This document shows positions 11,112-21,949 of a stretch of DNA of 64,000 nt, in pieces (within the stretch, counting starts at the first letter, position 1; the number at the start of each line of letters is the position of its first letter). This DNA is from Garcia nutans (Eukaryota; Streptophyta; Magnoliopsida; Malpighiales; Euphorbiaceae). The notes beneath the pieces are model-generated. The model worked only from the letters and a program-made list of their open reading frames with translations, was not told the origin of the DNA and ran no database searches. Where the stretch lies: positions 25,303,501 to 25,367,500 of the forward strand of contig CANTUV010000032.1 of the NCBI GenBank assembly GCA_947685225.1. Direction: 5' to 3'. Position numbers and translations under genes: made by a program.

Positions 11112-12808
11112 TTGGTTGAAACGTCCGAGGGAATTATTCGAAAGCAAGATACCCATGTTGATATTTTGTCAACCATATGCCTAGGAAAAGAGACTCACCA
11201 TTCGTATGTGGATGTTATAAGGTTGGAAGGAACGTTCTATTTATCCTTATTTGTTGATTGTTTGTGCATACATGCAAACATGCATACATTTGCATCTCAT
11301 ATCATTGATCCTATCTGGCTCACAGCCCTAGATTATGATAGTTCTAAAGCTTACAACAATCCGACCTACGCCGGAGACGAAGTATCTAATAATGACTCAA
11401 TCACTTGCTCACCTAAAACAATGGAGCCCAAACAAATTCAAAGGATGGCGGATGAGGCCCTCAATGCCAAGATGGAAGAAATCAAAGAGGCCCTAGCTGA
11501 GACCATGAAGAACCAGTTGACTGCAATCTTAGAGAACCATGCCAAGGCGTCTGCTAGCACTAAGAAACAAAAGGACAAAGGGAAGACCAAAGTTAGTGAA
11601 GTGGTTTTTGATGATGAAAAGGTAATCATTGATGATGATGAAGATTGGGCTCAATACTACCAAGATGTTCAAGAGAAGAAGAAAGAACCGAAGGTTGCTG
11701 AGAAAGCAACTATTGAAAAGACCGAGCATCTGATGTTGAAAAGATGATTGCTGATTTAGAAAAGAAATTTGAGAAGAAGCTGAAAACCAAAGAGATGTCT
11801 GAGATCGACAAACTATTTGAACAAGATGAAGAGGTCCCTTATAAGTTCAAGATGCCATCTTTTGCAAAGTACAATGGCACTGGAAATCCTCATCTCCATG
11901 TGAAGCAGTATATCACTGCCATGTAATCTGCCCGAGCTACTAAGGCTCAAACCCTAAGGTACTTTATGCTCTCATTAGACCCTGTTGTCTAAAATTGGTT
12001 CAATACCTTAGATGATGGAACACAAAAGAGTTGGGATCTACTTTACAAAGCCTTCATCCAACAATATGGATATAATGTTGAGTTGGAAGTTACCTTGATG
12101 GAAGTGGAGTCCATTAGGCAAAGGCTGAATGAGAATTTTCTAGATTATGTAAAGAGATGGAGAAACAAGGTCGCTTTACTCAAGAAGAGGCCCTATGAAT
12201 CCGATCAAATAAGGATGATTGTGAGAGGGGTGTTGCCTAATCTCCGTGAAAGGATGTCTCACACCCTTATAAGGGATTTCAAAGATCTTCTCCAAGCTAG
12301 TCTACAAATTAAAGAGTGGGAAAGGGAGAAAAATTGCTTTTCAATAAGAAGGAATGAGAAAGGGAATTCTTAGCCTAGCACGCAAAAAGAAGTTGATGTT
12401 AATGCGACCGGTCAAGGAAATAAAAGACAATTTTCAGATCTGGGGAAGCCTCTATCTTGGGTTTTTAGCAAGTTGCAAAAGAAAGGGTTATTGCAACCGT
12501 TAGCTCCTCGACCTTTACATAATCCATTACTACCAAACTTCAATGCCGAGGTCTTTTGTCAATTTCATCAAATGCGAGGACATGAAACAGATAAATGTAC
12601 TCATCTAAAGCATGAGATCCAAGATTTGATTGATAGTGGTAAGCTACCTTAGCCGGATAAGCCCAACACCAAAGACAATCCATTACCAAGGTTCAATAAA
12701 GTATCTCCACCGGCAACCTTCATGGTGGGAAAAGGATTGGAAGAAGATTTTGTTTTATCATCCTTTCAAGATGGGGATGTTGAAGATGTGAAGGGAAAAA
12801 ATGCTTAA
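11112..12808 (+). pseudogene. gag: Gag of GO1 (Tat/Ogre-like), broken
   Basis: This is the nucleocapsid/capsid precursor that packages element RNA. The N-terminal part is charged and helical (MEPKQIQRMAD at 11422, a possible true start, then a D/E-rich stretch). The Retrotrans_gag-type block follows (PHLHVKQYITAM, NWFNTL, VESIRQR, DYVKRWRNK). A zinc knuckle of the form C-x2-H-x4-H-x4-C lies at 12557-12598, a pattern I associate with Tat/Ogre Gags. Damage includes a 1-bp deletion near 11730 and stops at the AITAM/SARA and DPVV/NWF positions, at 12371, and near 12650. The GO2 copy shows Gln or Glu at those places. No protease or pol frame follows. Confidence 0.85.
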
Positions 12809-13371
12809 AACTCAACGAACTTTCCTTAGCTTGGATGTTGCTTTTCAATTTTCTTTCTTTAATTGGAACTATCGTGGTTTTCAAATTTAAAGTTGCTTGA
12901 ATAAATTACTTTCATCAAAAATTTTGTTGGTCTTTGTTCATTTTGATGTTCAACCAATGAGGAATCTAGCTTGATAAATCATGGATTAATATATTTATGC
13001 ATCATGATTCGAATGACTTTACTAGATAAGGGAATTGCTCTATAGCATTGAGTTGTGTATGCTTACTTAGAGAGGGCTCCTACATAATTACCTTTGTCTA
13101 GGTCCTAGTCAGTCTTAGAACATGCTTTGACAAACTTTCAAGGCAAAATTGAACTCTGCTTATTTAAGAGAGAAATGATTTAGGCATTGTTTGGTTAGCC
13201 AACAACTAGTATCCACCCAATTAAATATCAATCCCTAGTTGTCCTTTTGAGCCTTCATAAAATTTTAGCTTTCTTTTCATTGGCATATAACCCCAACAAC
13301 CTGCCCTGAGTTGTTGTGATATTTTTGGCAAGTCTTATGATCACTAAGATGAAGAGGCAAGAAGATCAAAG
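12809..13371 (+). other. Non-coding interior of GO1 after gag
   Basis: This has no open frame of note. It is nonetheless closely matched by GO2 (33380-33940), so it is a shared part of the family rather than filler captured by one copy. I see no pol relic in it. Confidence 0.6.
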
Positions 13372-13407
13372 AAAATAATGATTAGTCCAGATCATGAGGA
13401 TAGATGA

Positions 13408-13550
13408 AGTTCTCAAGACCATGAAGATAGTTGAAGTTCTCAAGACCATAAGGGTAGTTGATGTTTCCAAGACATAAGGGTAGTTAAAGTTTTCAAGACC
13501 ATGAAGATAGTTGAAGTTCTCAAGACCATAAGGATAGTTGAAGTTCACCT
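13408..13550 (+). repeat. 27-bp (nine-codon) minisatellite in GO1
   Basis: About five units of a 27-bp repeat of the type GTTCTCAAGACCATGAAGAT plus AGTTGAA follow one another, with a 1-bp loss in one unit. In the sense frame the unit reads V-L-K-T-(I/M)-(R/K)-(I/V)-V-(E/D). GO2 has about four units at 33251-33350, in an uninterrupted sense frame of 78 codons (33344-33108). Since 27 is a multiple of three, the array may descend from a repeat-containing peptide. Confidence 0.8.
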
Positions 13551-13684
13551 AATATCTCCAATATATCGACATCATCATCAGAGTAACAAATGATTTATCC
13601 CTATTAAAGAAGATTTATGTTACTCCACTTATCCATTATTGGACAAGTTGACACAAATAAGACAACTCTTTTAGAGCTAGAACC

Positions 13685-14035
13685 AAAAAAAAGAGAAGAA
13701 AACAAAACAAAAAAGACAAAAGAAAAAAAAAAAGAAAAAAAACCCAAAATGGTTCAAAAAGCCAACTGAGTTCTCTTTGACCTAAGACAACAAAAGGCTT
13801 CCATTTGGTTAATACGAACAGTTTGACTTGAATTGGTCCAACCCAACCAAAGATTCAATCAAAATTGGAAAAAAGAGGAAGACCATTCAGTTCTTGAAAG
13901 TTCTATACTTAATAGTCCTACAAGGAAGAAGGACAAAATTATAAAATGCTCAAAGAAAGGGAGAAGTAAGAAAAATAAAAAGAAAGAAAAGGGAGAAGAA
14001 GAAAAGAAACGAATTTGGGTCTTAAACTTTTTGCA
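13685..14035 (+). repeat. Purine-rich low-complexity stretch in GO1
   Basis: It is rich in A and G on the sense strand, with AAGAAAAGG-type runs. The matching stretch of GO2 (32690-33115) is purine-rich on its own sense strand (minus), so the strand bias is conserved. Lysine-rich frames read from it are composition artefacts. Confidence 0.6.
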
Positions 14036-15354
14036 AGAGCAAAGACTGTCCTAATCAAGATCCAGATTAATGCTAAAAAATAGAATGAATTTGGAGTCTA
14101 GAAAGATTGCTCCCAACTGTCTAAAGTTCCAACAAGAAATTTGTAGTGTGAAGGTTTGTCCATTGTGTCACATCAGCCCCAACTTACAAATAGCCTTCAT
14201 TTAGCCCATGTCCCTTATAGACCCCATTTCAAGCCTATCAAAGACCTGTTGATCTCTCTTGGTAGGTAGAGTCTATTAGTGGAGATAGTTTGGATAAGCA
14301 TGCATATGAGATAGACAATATTTAAACTCAAATGAGACCTTTGGCCAAGCAATGTGTATGTGCCTATCTGAAGTGCAACAATTCTTGCTTAAATAGAAAT
14401 GATTCCCGAGTTTAGTACGGTAACTAGGGTTGTCATGTTATAGATATGTTAATTTGGAAAATCAAGTCATGAGGTACATTGACATTGATTTGGTAAAGCC
14501 AACATTTGATTTCAAAATGAAAATTCAAAAATTTCAAAAAAAGTTTTGTCATACAAAGCCTTCAAGTTAAGGGAAGTATGTTGAACCTCCAAAGGACACA
14601 TTGGGTAAAGGAAATTATTATTGGCAAAGTTATGAAGAAACTACCAATTGACATGCTGAGACATAGTTTGAAATGGATGCATCCCTGACTTTGTTGCTTA
14701 GGGTCTCCACCACTCATCTTGAAGATAAAAGCCACAAATGCAAAGCTTTGGATCATTCCAATGCAAGACTTGAACGAGCGTCAAAAAGGAACCAATGAGA
14801 ACACATCTGCTGATCGCCTCGGTTTGTGAGTCGATGGAACAACTGTAAGTATTATTCATGCATATCATGCATACATGAGCATATCACATTGTACTTTCTT
14901 GTCTTGTATTGTCTATTCTTTATCAAAGTGAACAGCAAACACTCTGTGAAGTAAAGAATCAAAAGAAGATGTCAAATCAGGGGGGCATGGAAAGCCCATT
15001 GCTTGAGAAAGCTCCAGTAATTTTGCAAAGAGAAGAAATCCGTGCTTGTGCGAAGAACAAGACAAAATACAAACGTCAATCAAAGCTTGCATGGATAAAA
15101 TATTTGGTTTGAGCCTACACAAGGGGTAAAGTTGGCAAAGTTTCTCCTTTTCAATTTTTTGAGTTTATATACCAAATATTTTTAAACTCACTTACAAATA
15201 TTTTGCCACACAGGGGGGCAAGGAGAGGATATATGGTCTAATTAAAAATAGCTAAACCTTTGTAAAATGGAAGAACAAAAGAATGGAACATTAGAACTCT
15301 CAAAAGAATGAAGATGCAAAAGACAAAAGACCAATCCAGCTAAAAGAGCAGAAG
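14036..15354 (+). other. Non-coding interior of GO1 shared with GO2
   Basis: No recognisable domain is present. Short frames on either strand (for example antisense 14562-14756 and sense 14909-15112) have counterparts in GO2, but the conservation runs through both strands and all frames. It therefore reflects general sequence similarity between copies, not coding constraint. Confidence 0.55.
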
Positions 15355-15356
15355 CC

Positions 15357-15530
15357 AGGGTAAAGACCCGACCTCCAATGGATAAAGATTGATGTTTCAA
15401 GGGTAAAGACCTAATCTCAAAGGATGAAGATCCATTTGCAAGGATGAAGACCCGATGTCAAAAGATGAAGATTCATTTTCAAGGATGAAGACTCGATCTC
15501 AAAGGATGAAGATCCATTTTTAGGGTGAAA
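15357..15530 (+). repeat. GO1 array a: GGAT-GAAG-ATCC hairpin units
   Basis: The units are about 20-30 bp apart, each holding a 4-bp inverted repeat around GAAG or AAAG: GGGTAAAGACCC, GGATGAAGATCC and mismatched forms such as GGATGAAGACCC. Both GGGT/ACCC and GGAT/ATCC arm pairs occur. The counterpart in GO2 is at 31117-31353. Confidence 0.75.
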
Positions 15531-15597
15531 AACCACAATGCATAGAATAACCGAAGCAATCAGATTTCTCAAATGATAAAAGGTCAGTCAATTCAAG

Positions 15598-15796
15598 CTC
15601 GGGTCCAAGTACCCAAGCTCGGGTTGAAGCACCCATTCTCGGGTCTAAGTACCCAAATCAATTTAAGCTCAGGTCCAAGTACCCAATCTCGGGTCCAAGT
15701 ACCCAATCTCGGGTCCAAACACCCATTCTTGGGTCCAAGTACCCAAATCAATTCAAGCTCGGGTCCAAGTGCCCAATCTCGGGTCCAAGTACCCAA
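15598..15796 (+). repeat. GO1 array b: GGGT-CCAAGT-ACCC hairpin units
   Basis: About nine units of ~20 bp, each GGGTCCAAGTACCC or a close variant, are separated by AATCTC or longer spacers containing AAATCAATTCAAGCTC. GO2 has only about three units at 30981-31065, so copy number varies between elements. Confidence 0.85.
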
Positions 15797-15807
15797 ATCA
15801 AATCAAT

Positions 15808-16253
15808 TTAGGATCAAGTATCCAAATCCAGTTAGGATCGAGTATCCAAAGCCAATTTAAGATCGAGTATCCAAAGCCAAGTTAGGATCGAGTATCCCAA
15901 TCCAGTTTAGGATCGAGTATCCGAACCTAATTTAGGATCGAGTATCCAAAGCCAATTTAGGATCGAGTATCCAAATCAAGTTTAGGATCGAGTATCCAGA
16001 CCCAATTTAGGATCGAGTATCCCAATCCAGTTTAGGATCGAGTATCCAAACCCTATTTAGGATTGAGTGTCCAAATCTAGTTAGGATAGAGTATCCGAAC
16101 CCAATTTAGGATCGAGTATCCCAATCCAAATCCAGTTAGGGTCGAGTGTCCGAATCCAGTTAGGATCGAGTATCCCAATCCAGTTTAGGATCGAGTATCC
16201 AAAGCCAATTTAGGATCGAGTATCCAAATCCAGTTAGGATCGAGTATCAGAAT
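15808..16253 (+). repeat. GO1 array c: GGAT-CGAGT-ATCC hairpin units
   Basis: About 18 units of 23-25 bp have the core GGATCGAGTATCC followed by variable spacers such as AAATCCAGTTTA. The 4-bp arms flank a CGAGT loop. A comparable number of units lies in GO2 at 30511-30960. Confidence 0.9.
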
Positions 16254-16257
16254 CTCT

Positions 16258-16522
16258 CGGGTCCAGAACCTAAATTTTCCTTAGGTCCAGAACCTAGAAT
16301 CATCCTTGAGTCCAGAACTCGAACCGGGTCCAAAACCCAAATTTTCCTTAGGTCGAGAACCTACAATTATCCTTGAGTCCAGAACTCAAACCGGGTCTAG
16401 AACCCAAATTTTCCTTAGGTCTAGAACCTAGAATCATCCATTGAGTCTAGAACTCGAACCGGGTCTAGAACCCAAATTTTTTTTAGGTCCAGAACCTATA
16501 ATCATTTTTTAGTCCAGAACCC
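16258..16522 (+). repeat. GO1 array d: covarying hairpins around CCAGA/CTAGA
   Basis: Twelve units of ~22 bp follow a higher-order order of three types: GGGT/ACCC, AGGT/ACCT and GAGT/ACTC arms around a CCAGA or CTAGA loop. Ten of the twelve keep full pairing in the arms although the arm bases change. The array ends ~70 bp before the polypurine tract. GO2 (30198-30505) has the same design and adds AAGT/ACTT arms. Confidence 0.9.
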
Positions 16523-16592
16523 AAAATCTCAACCATCTCAAAAATTAAGTCTTATTGCTTTTCACTCTCTTTCACTAAAGTTTCAGATCATT

Positions 16593-16608
16593 CAAGCAGG
16601 GGGCAAAC
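16593..16608 (+). other. Polypurine tract of GO1
   Basis: CAAGCAGGGGGCAAAC directly precedes the 3' LTR, as in GO2 (minus strand 30128-30113). It is the plus-strand primer site. The LTR's first base is C instead of T (16609). Confidence 0.85.
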
Positions 16609-18859
16609 CGTAGACCTTTAATTTTTGACCCAATCCGGTCCAATATGTTTTATTTAGTCCAAAATGATTTTTGTTGTCTAATTGGTCCAAAATAATTTTT
16701 ATTAAATAATTTTTATTAAATAATTTTTATTAAACAATCCGGTCTAATTTTTATTAATAAAAAATAAAAATAAACAAATAAAAGTCAAAAAATAAAAATA
16801 AAAATAAAAATCGGATTAGAAAAAATCGGCGATAAAAAATCTTCGAGAAGGTCGTGGGCATTTCGCCCGCAGGAAATTCCTGCGGGCGAAATGGTCCAAG
16901 CTATTTCGCCAGCAGAAAAAATCTTCGGGCAAAATAGCTTATTTATTTCGCTCGTAGGATTTTCCTGCGGGCAAAATAACTCACGCTATTTTGCCCGCAG
17001 CTTGCCCCTGCCGCAATTTCCTGCGGTAGAATTTTTTTGCCAGAGAATTTTTTCCTGCGGCAGTGCAATTTTCCGACGCAAATTTTTTGAAACCTAATTC
17101 AATTAGGTTTTGGTTTCTTCTTTTATTAATATTAATTTCCATGACTAATTATGAATAAACTATATCAAACCACTATAAATAATGACCAAAGGCAATGAAA
17201 TTTGGGGGAGCCGAAAAAGCAACAGAAGCTTGATTTTTTGAAACCAAATCAGTGAAGGAAAAGGAGCAATTCAATTTCTTTTTTTTTCTGGAATAGCAGG
17301 GACACGATTTAAGCAATTCAAAGATAGCAATTGTCTTTGTTCTTGTTCATCCAAGACGAATTATTTTTGGAGAATCAACAAAAGGAGGTATGAGATTCTA
17401 ATTTCTTTTTTTTTCACAGTAGCTAAAACTAGGATTTTGTGTTTTTCAAAAGTTAAAACCTTAGAACTTTAATTTAGTTTTTCCAAAGTTAAAAGCACTA
17501 ATACGTTACTTTATTTTCCAAAAAGACTTAAAATTGTTATTTTTACCTCTTCAAAATCTTAAAACCTTAATTAAACATATTTTTCAACAAAACCAATATT
17601 TGATTCTATTTCTTTCAAAACTTTAAATTAGGTTCTATTTCTTTCAAAAGGCTTTAAAAAATATATTTTCTACTTATTAAAACTTTAATCCGTTTGTTTA
17701 AATTCATAAAACTTCATAAAATTATCAAATTGATTTCCATACTCCAAAAGCCAATTCATCACCCGAAACTCCAATTCAAAGCTCCTAAAACCCTAATTCA
17801 ATTTCCAAACTTAAAATAATAAGCTCTAATTCCTTTAAAACCTTAAACCCTAACTTTTTCTAAGCTTTAATCCTTTAAAACATTAAAAACCATAAAAACA
17901 CAAATACTTTAAATTTACACAGTAGCTTGAAATCACCATTTAAAACCATGAATCAAAAGTATTTCAAAGTGTCTAAAACCCTAGTTTCATGATTTCACCA
18001 TTGAAATATTAATTTAGGTAATCAAAGAGTCTTACCAACCTTTTAAATCCAAAAATCCTAATCTATTTTAATTCCATAAAAAGTCACAGTAGCTATGATT
18101 GGACTTTTATTTGCTTTATTCAATTCCATATTTGATTATGTTTTGATTTATTTTATATGCTTTAATTATTTTAAATTCAATGCTTGGATTTATTTAATTT
18201 ATCATGGATGGATGTTTATTTTATATTTAATACCTTTGATGAATGATTTATTTATGATGAATGATTAACTACTTTTATCAATTAATTTAGATTTCCAAAA
18301 GTTGTAAGAAGTATGTTTCCACTTGGTGGGTACCTCATTAATTAAACATCATGTAATTTAATTTGCTTTTCTATTTTAGAACCTATGTAAAGGACATGTT
18401 TCTACCTTCTGGTGGGTGTCCTATTTAGGCATGTGATGTAAGGACATGTTTCCATCCTTGGATGGGTGTCCATTTAATTACTTTATTTGGACATTCCTTT
18501 GATTTAATATAATGATGCTTTCTTTTAATTATTGTGTGTAATATGGATAATGTTGTTATATTTAAGAATTTTATAATATTAAGACCTGTAAAGGAGGCTG
18601 GTTCCAATGAACCGGGCGTTGTGGGCCTGTTGGGCCATTTCTCACCTTCCCCACACATACCCAACTTTTCAAACCCATTAGGGGGTTGGGGATTCCTTAG
18701 GAATCGAGTCATCCACCCCTTTCTTTTTCCTAGCCCGTTCGGGTGGCGACTTCATTTTTTCCGGACTTAGGTCCGTGTTCTCTAAGGCCCTGAGCCTAAA
18801 CAGTGCCGAAGTTGCAAGAACCATTCCACCGGGAGTGGGGGCGAAAATCCCCGCTCACA
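16609..18859 (+). repeat. 3' LTR of GO1
   Basis: It is highly similar to the 5' LTR along its length, with scattered substitutions and small indels. It ends CTCACA and is followed by the AATAG duplication (18860-18864). Its U3 keeps the near-perfect palindrome at 16859-16893. Confidence 0.93.
16859..16893 (+). repeat. 35-bp perfect palindrome in GO1 U3
   Basis: The arms are 17 bp each (CATTTCGCCCGCAGGAA and its complement) around a single central base. Weaker relatives continue to ~17010. The matching 5' LTR site (8213-8247) is degenerate. Confidence 0.9.
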
Positions 18860-18872
18860 AATAGGCAATATT

Positions 18873-21856
18873 TTATTCATTCATGGATGTTCCATCAATC
18901 ATACCTAAATTATGCTTATTAAAGTTAAGCCTATCTTCATTCAAAGGTTTTGTAAAGATATCAGCAAGTTGATTATGTGAATCTATAAACTCTTAAACAA
19001 TATTTTGCTTTTGTACATTATCCCTCAAAAAATGATGTCTAATGTCTATGTGTTTAGATCTAGAGTGTTGGTCTAGTGTTATCACATTTAATGGAAATAT
19101 TTTTAAACACTTTACCATAGTCAAGCAATTGTTGCTTCATCCATAACATTTGTGTGCAACAGAAACGTGCCGCAACATATTTTGCTTCCGCCGTAGACAA
19201 GGCTACCGATACTTGTTTCTTACTATGCCAAGAAAGTGACATGTTCCAGTTGTGCCTTTTTCTATCCAAGATACTGCCACCATAGTCCGCATCTAAAAAA
19301 CCTAAGATATGAAATGATGTGTTTCTAGGATACCAAAGACCTAAATGCAATGTACAGTTTAAGTATTTCAAAATTCTCTTAGTAGCATTCAAGTGTGATT
19401 CTTTAGGACAAGTTTGAAATCTAGCATAAAGACATACACTATACATTATATCAGGTATATAAGTGGTTAGGTAAAGTAGTGATCTGACAATACCTTAATA
19501 TTTCTTTTCATCTACTGCTTTACCATTTTTATCTTTACCCAATTTCAAGGATGTGGTCATAGGAGTCTTGCTAGTCTTGCAGCCATCCATTTCAAATTTC
19601 TTGATAAGTTCCTTTGTATATTTGGATTGGTTAATGAAGATTCCATCTTTGCATTGCTTGATTTGCAGTCCAAGGAAGAACTTGAGTTCACCCATCATGC
19701 TCATTTCAAATTCCCTAGTCATACAACAAGCAAATTCTTTGCACAAGGTTTCATTAGTAGCTCCAAATATTATGTCATCCACATAAATTTATACAATTAA
19801 AATGTTATGTTTGTCCTTTTTAACAAAGAGAGTTGTGTCCATTTTTCCTTTTGAAAAACCATTTTCAAGTAAATATGCACTAAGTCTATCATACCATACC
19901 CTTGGTGGTTGTTTTAATCCATATAAAGCTTTGGTGAGTTTGAAAACATGATTTTAAAAATTGTAGTTTTCAAAACCAGGAGGTTGTTCAACATAAACTT
20001 CTTCATTTATAAATCCATTTAGAAATGCACTTTTAACATCCATTTGAAAGAGTTTAAAATTCATGTGACATGCAAACGCAAGTAATATTCTAATAGCTTC
20101 TAATCTAGCTACGGGGGCAAATGTTTCATCATAATCAATGCCTTCTTCTTGATTATAGCCTTTGGCTACTAATCTTGCTTTATTCCTAGTGATGTGACCA
20201 TTTTCATCAAGCTTATTTCTATAGACCCATTTGCATCCTATGATTGAATGTTCTTTATGTCTAGGGGTGAGTTCCCATACATTATTTCTTTCAAATTGAT
20301 TAAGTTCATCTTGCATTACAATCATCCAACTCTCATCATTTAGAGCCTCCTCAATGGTCTTTGGCTCAATTTGAGAAACAAAAGCAAAATTAACATCTAT
20401 ATGATTAATTTTAGATCTAGTAATTACTCCCTTAGATGTTTCACCAATGATGAGTTCCTTTGGATGATCTTTCTTGTATTGCCAATCCTTAGGTAGAGCT
20501 TGAGTCTTTTCCTTAAGTTCATTATGATTGATCCTTGGAGCATCAATAGTTTCTTGTGGTTCAAGAGTACATGCAAGGACATCAAAAGTACTACCTTTCC
20601 TTTGATCAAGTTTAGATGATTCAATAAAAACAACATGCATTGATTCTTCAACTACTAGAGTTTTCTTATTAAATACTCTATATGCTTTGCTAGATAATGA
20701 GTATCCTAGGAATATGCCTTCATCTGATTTGGTTGAAAATTTTCCAAGATTTTCCTTGGTGTTCAATATAAAGCATTTACATCCAAATACTCTAAAATAT
20801 GAAATTCTGGGTATTCTTCCAATCCATAGCTCATAAGAAGTTTTATTAATTAAAGGCCTTTTGTAAACACGATTTGCAATGTAACAAGCGGTATTAACGG
20901 CTTCTGCCCAAAAATAAGATGGTAATTCATATTCATTGAGCATTGTTCTAGCCATTTCAACCAAGGTTCTATTTTTCCTTTCAACCACACCATTTTGTTG
21001 TGGAGTTCTAGGAGTAGAAAAAATTATGTGTAATGCCAAATTCATTACAAAAATTTTCAAAATTTTCATTCTCAAATTCTTTGCCATGATCACTTCTAAT
21101 AGATGTGATCACATATCCTTTTTCATTTTGAACTCTTTTTGTAAACGTTTTGAAGTGATTAAAAGCTTCATTTTTTTTTAGCTAAGAAATCAACCCATGT
21201 GATCTAGAGTAATCATCAACAAGAACAAATGCATATAACTTGCCACCTAGGCTTGTAACTCTATTTTGTCCAAACAAATCCAAATGAATGAGTTCTAAAG
21301 GTCTAGAGGTACTTAAAACATTTTTTGATTTAAATGAGCTCTTATGTTGCTTACCAAGTTGACAAGGTTCACAAGTACTATCTTTGTCATATTTTATTTT
21401 AAGGAGACCATCAACTAGTTTTTCATTACAAATGCATTTTAATTGATCTATACTTGCATGTCCTAGTCTTCTATGCCATAACCAAGCATCATTATTAGTA
21501 GAGATTAAACATTTAAATGCATAATTGGAATGTATGTCAATTTTATATGTGTTGCTTATTCTAGTTCCTTTAAATACAATAACACCATTTGAATTAGTGA
21601 TCTTGCATCCTTTGGAATCAAAATTTACAATGTATTTTCTATCACATAATTGACTAACACTTAGCAAATTATGTTTCAAACCATCAACAAGCCATACATC
21701 TTCTATCAAGTCTTTACCAAGTATTCCAATGGAGCCAACACCAATAATTTTACCTTTAGCATTATTTCCAAAATTTACATTACCTCCAAGTTTGTATGTC
21801 ATATTTGTAAAAAGCTTTGCATTCCCGGTCATATGCCTTGAGCACCCACTATCCAC
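18873..21856 (-). pseudogene. pol: Pol of CP1: protease, integrase, RT, RNase H
   Basis: On the sense strand the order is: aspartic protease (DSG-CSRHMTG at the start); GAG-pre-integrase zinc motif (WLWHRRLGH...CEPC); integrase core, whose first D lies in HLDLFG and third acidic residue in QQNGVVERKNRTL; RT with CKWVYRNKLD, NKARLVAKGY, FQMDVKSAFLNG and YVDD at 19785-19774; and RNase H with DADYGG, STAEAKYVA and KCDNT. The C-terminal LADIFTKPL and stop (18873-18875) lie just before GO1. It is broken by a frameshift near 21180, another near 19955, a stop at 19789-19791 two codons before YVDD, a stop near 19495, and others. Integrase ahead of RT marks Ty1/copia. Confidence 0.93.
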
Positions 21857-21949
21857 AAGCCATGTGCTTTCTTTGATAGTAGATTTTAGGTATACCTACA
21901 AGGCAATAGCAATTATCTTTTCTTAGGTACCCAAATGAAGTTGGGTCCT

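Larger units (their letters stand above)
7995..18859 (+). mobile_element. GO1: gag-only, long-LTR Ty3/gypsy-type element
   Basis: This complete insertion has LTRs of 2240 bp (7995-10234) and 2251 bp (16609-18859), perfect AATAG duplications, a PBS and a polypurine tract. The 6.4-kb interior holds a leader with a small ORF, a broken Gag, a 27-bp minisatellite, purine-rich DNA and four arrays of small inverted repeats. No protease, RT, RNase H or integrase was found on either strand. It is thus a non-autonomous element, comparable to TR-GAG/LARD-type plant elements. GO2 has the same organisation, so loss of pol pre-dates both insertions. It sits between the pol stop codon and the extra ORF of CP1. 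Confidence 0.9.

Noticed and set aside
14562..14756. Antisense frame in GO1 with a counterpart in GO2 (31896-32141)
   Set aside because: Similarity covers all frames and both strands of the interior, and the N-terminal parts differ; this is DNA-level homology, not a conserved gene.
12809..15354. Search for a decayed pol in the GO interiors
   Set aside because: No DSG/DTG, FIDD/YVDD, RNase H or integrase motif in any frame of GO1 or GO2.
15598..16522. Regularly spaced repeats resembling a CRISPR array
   Set aside because: The spacers are themselves repetitive, unit length is 20-25 bp, the repeats change type along the array, and the context is a plant retrotransposon interior with no cas genes.
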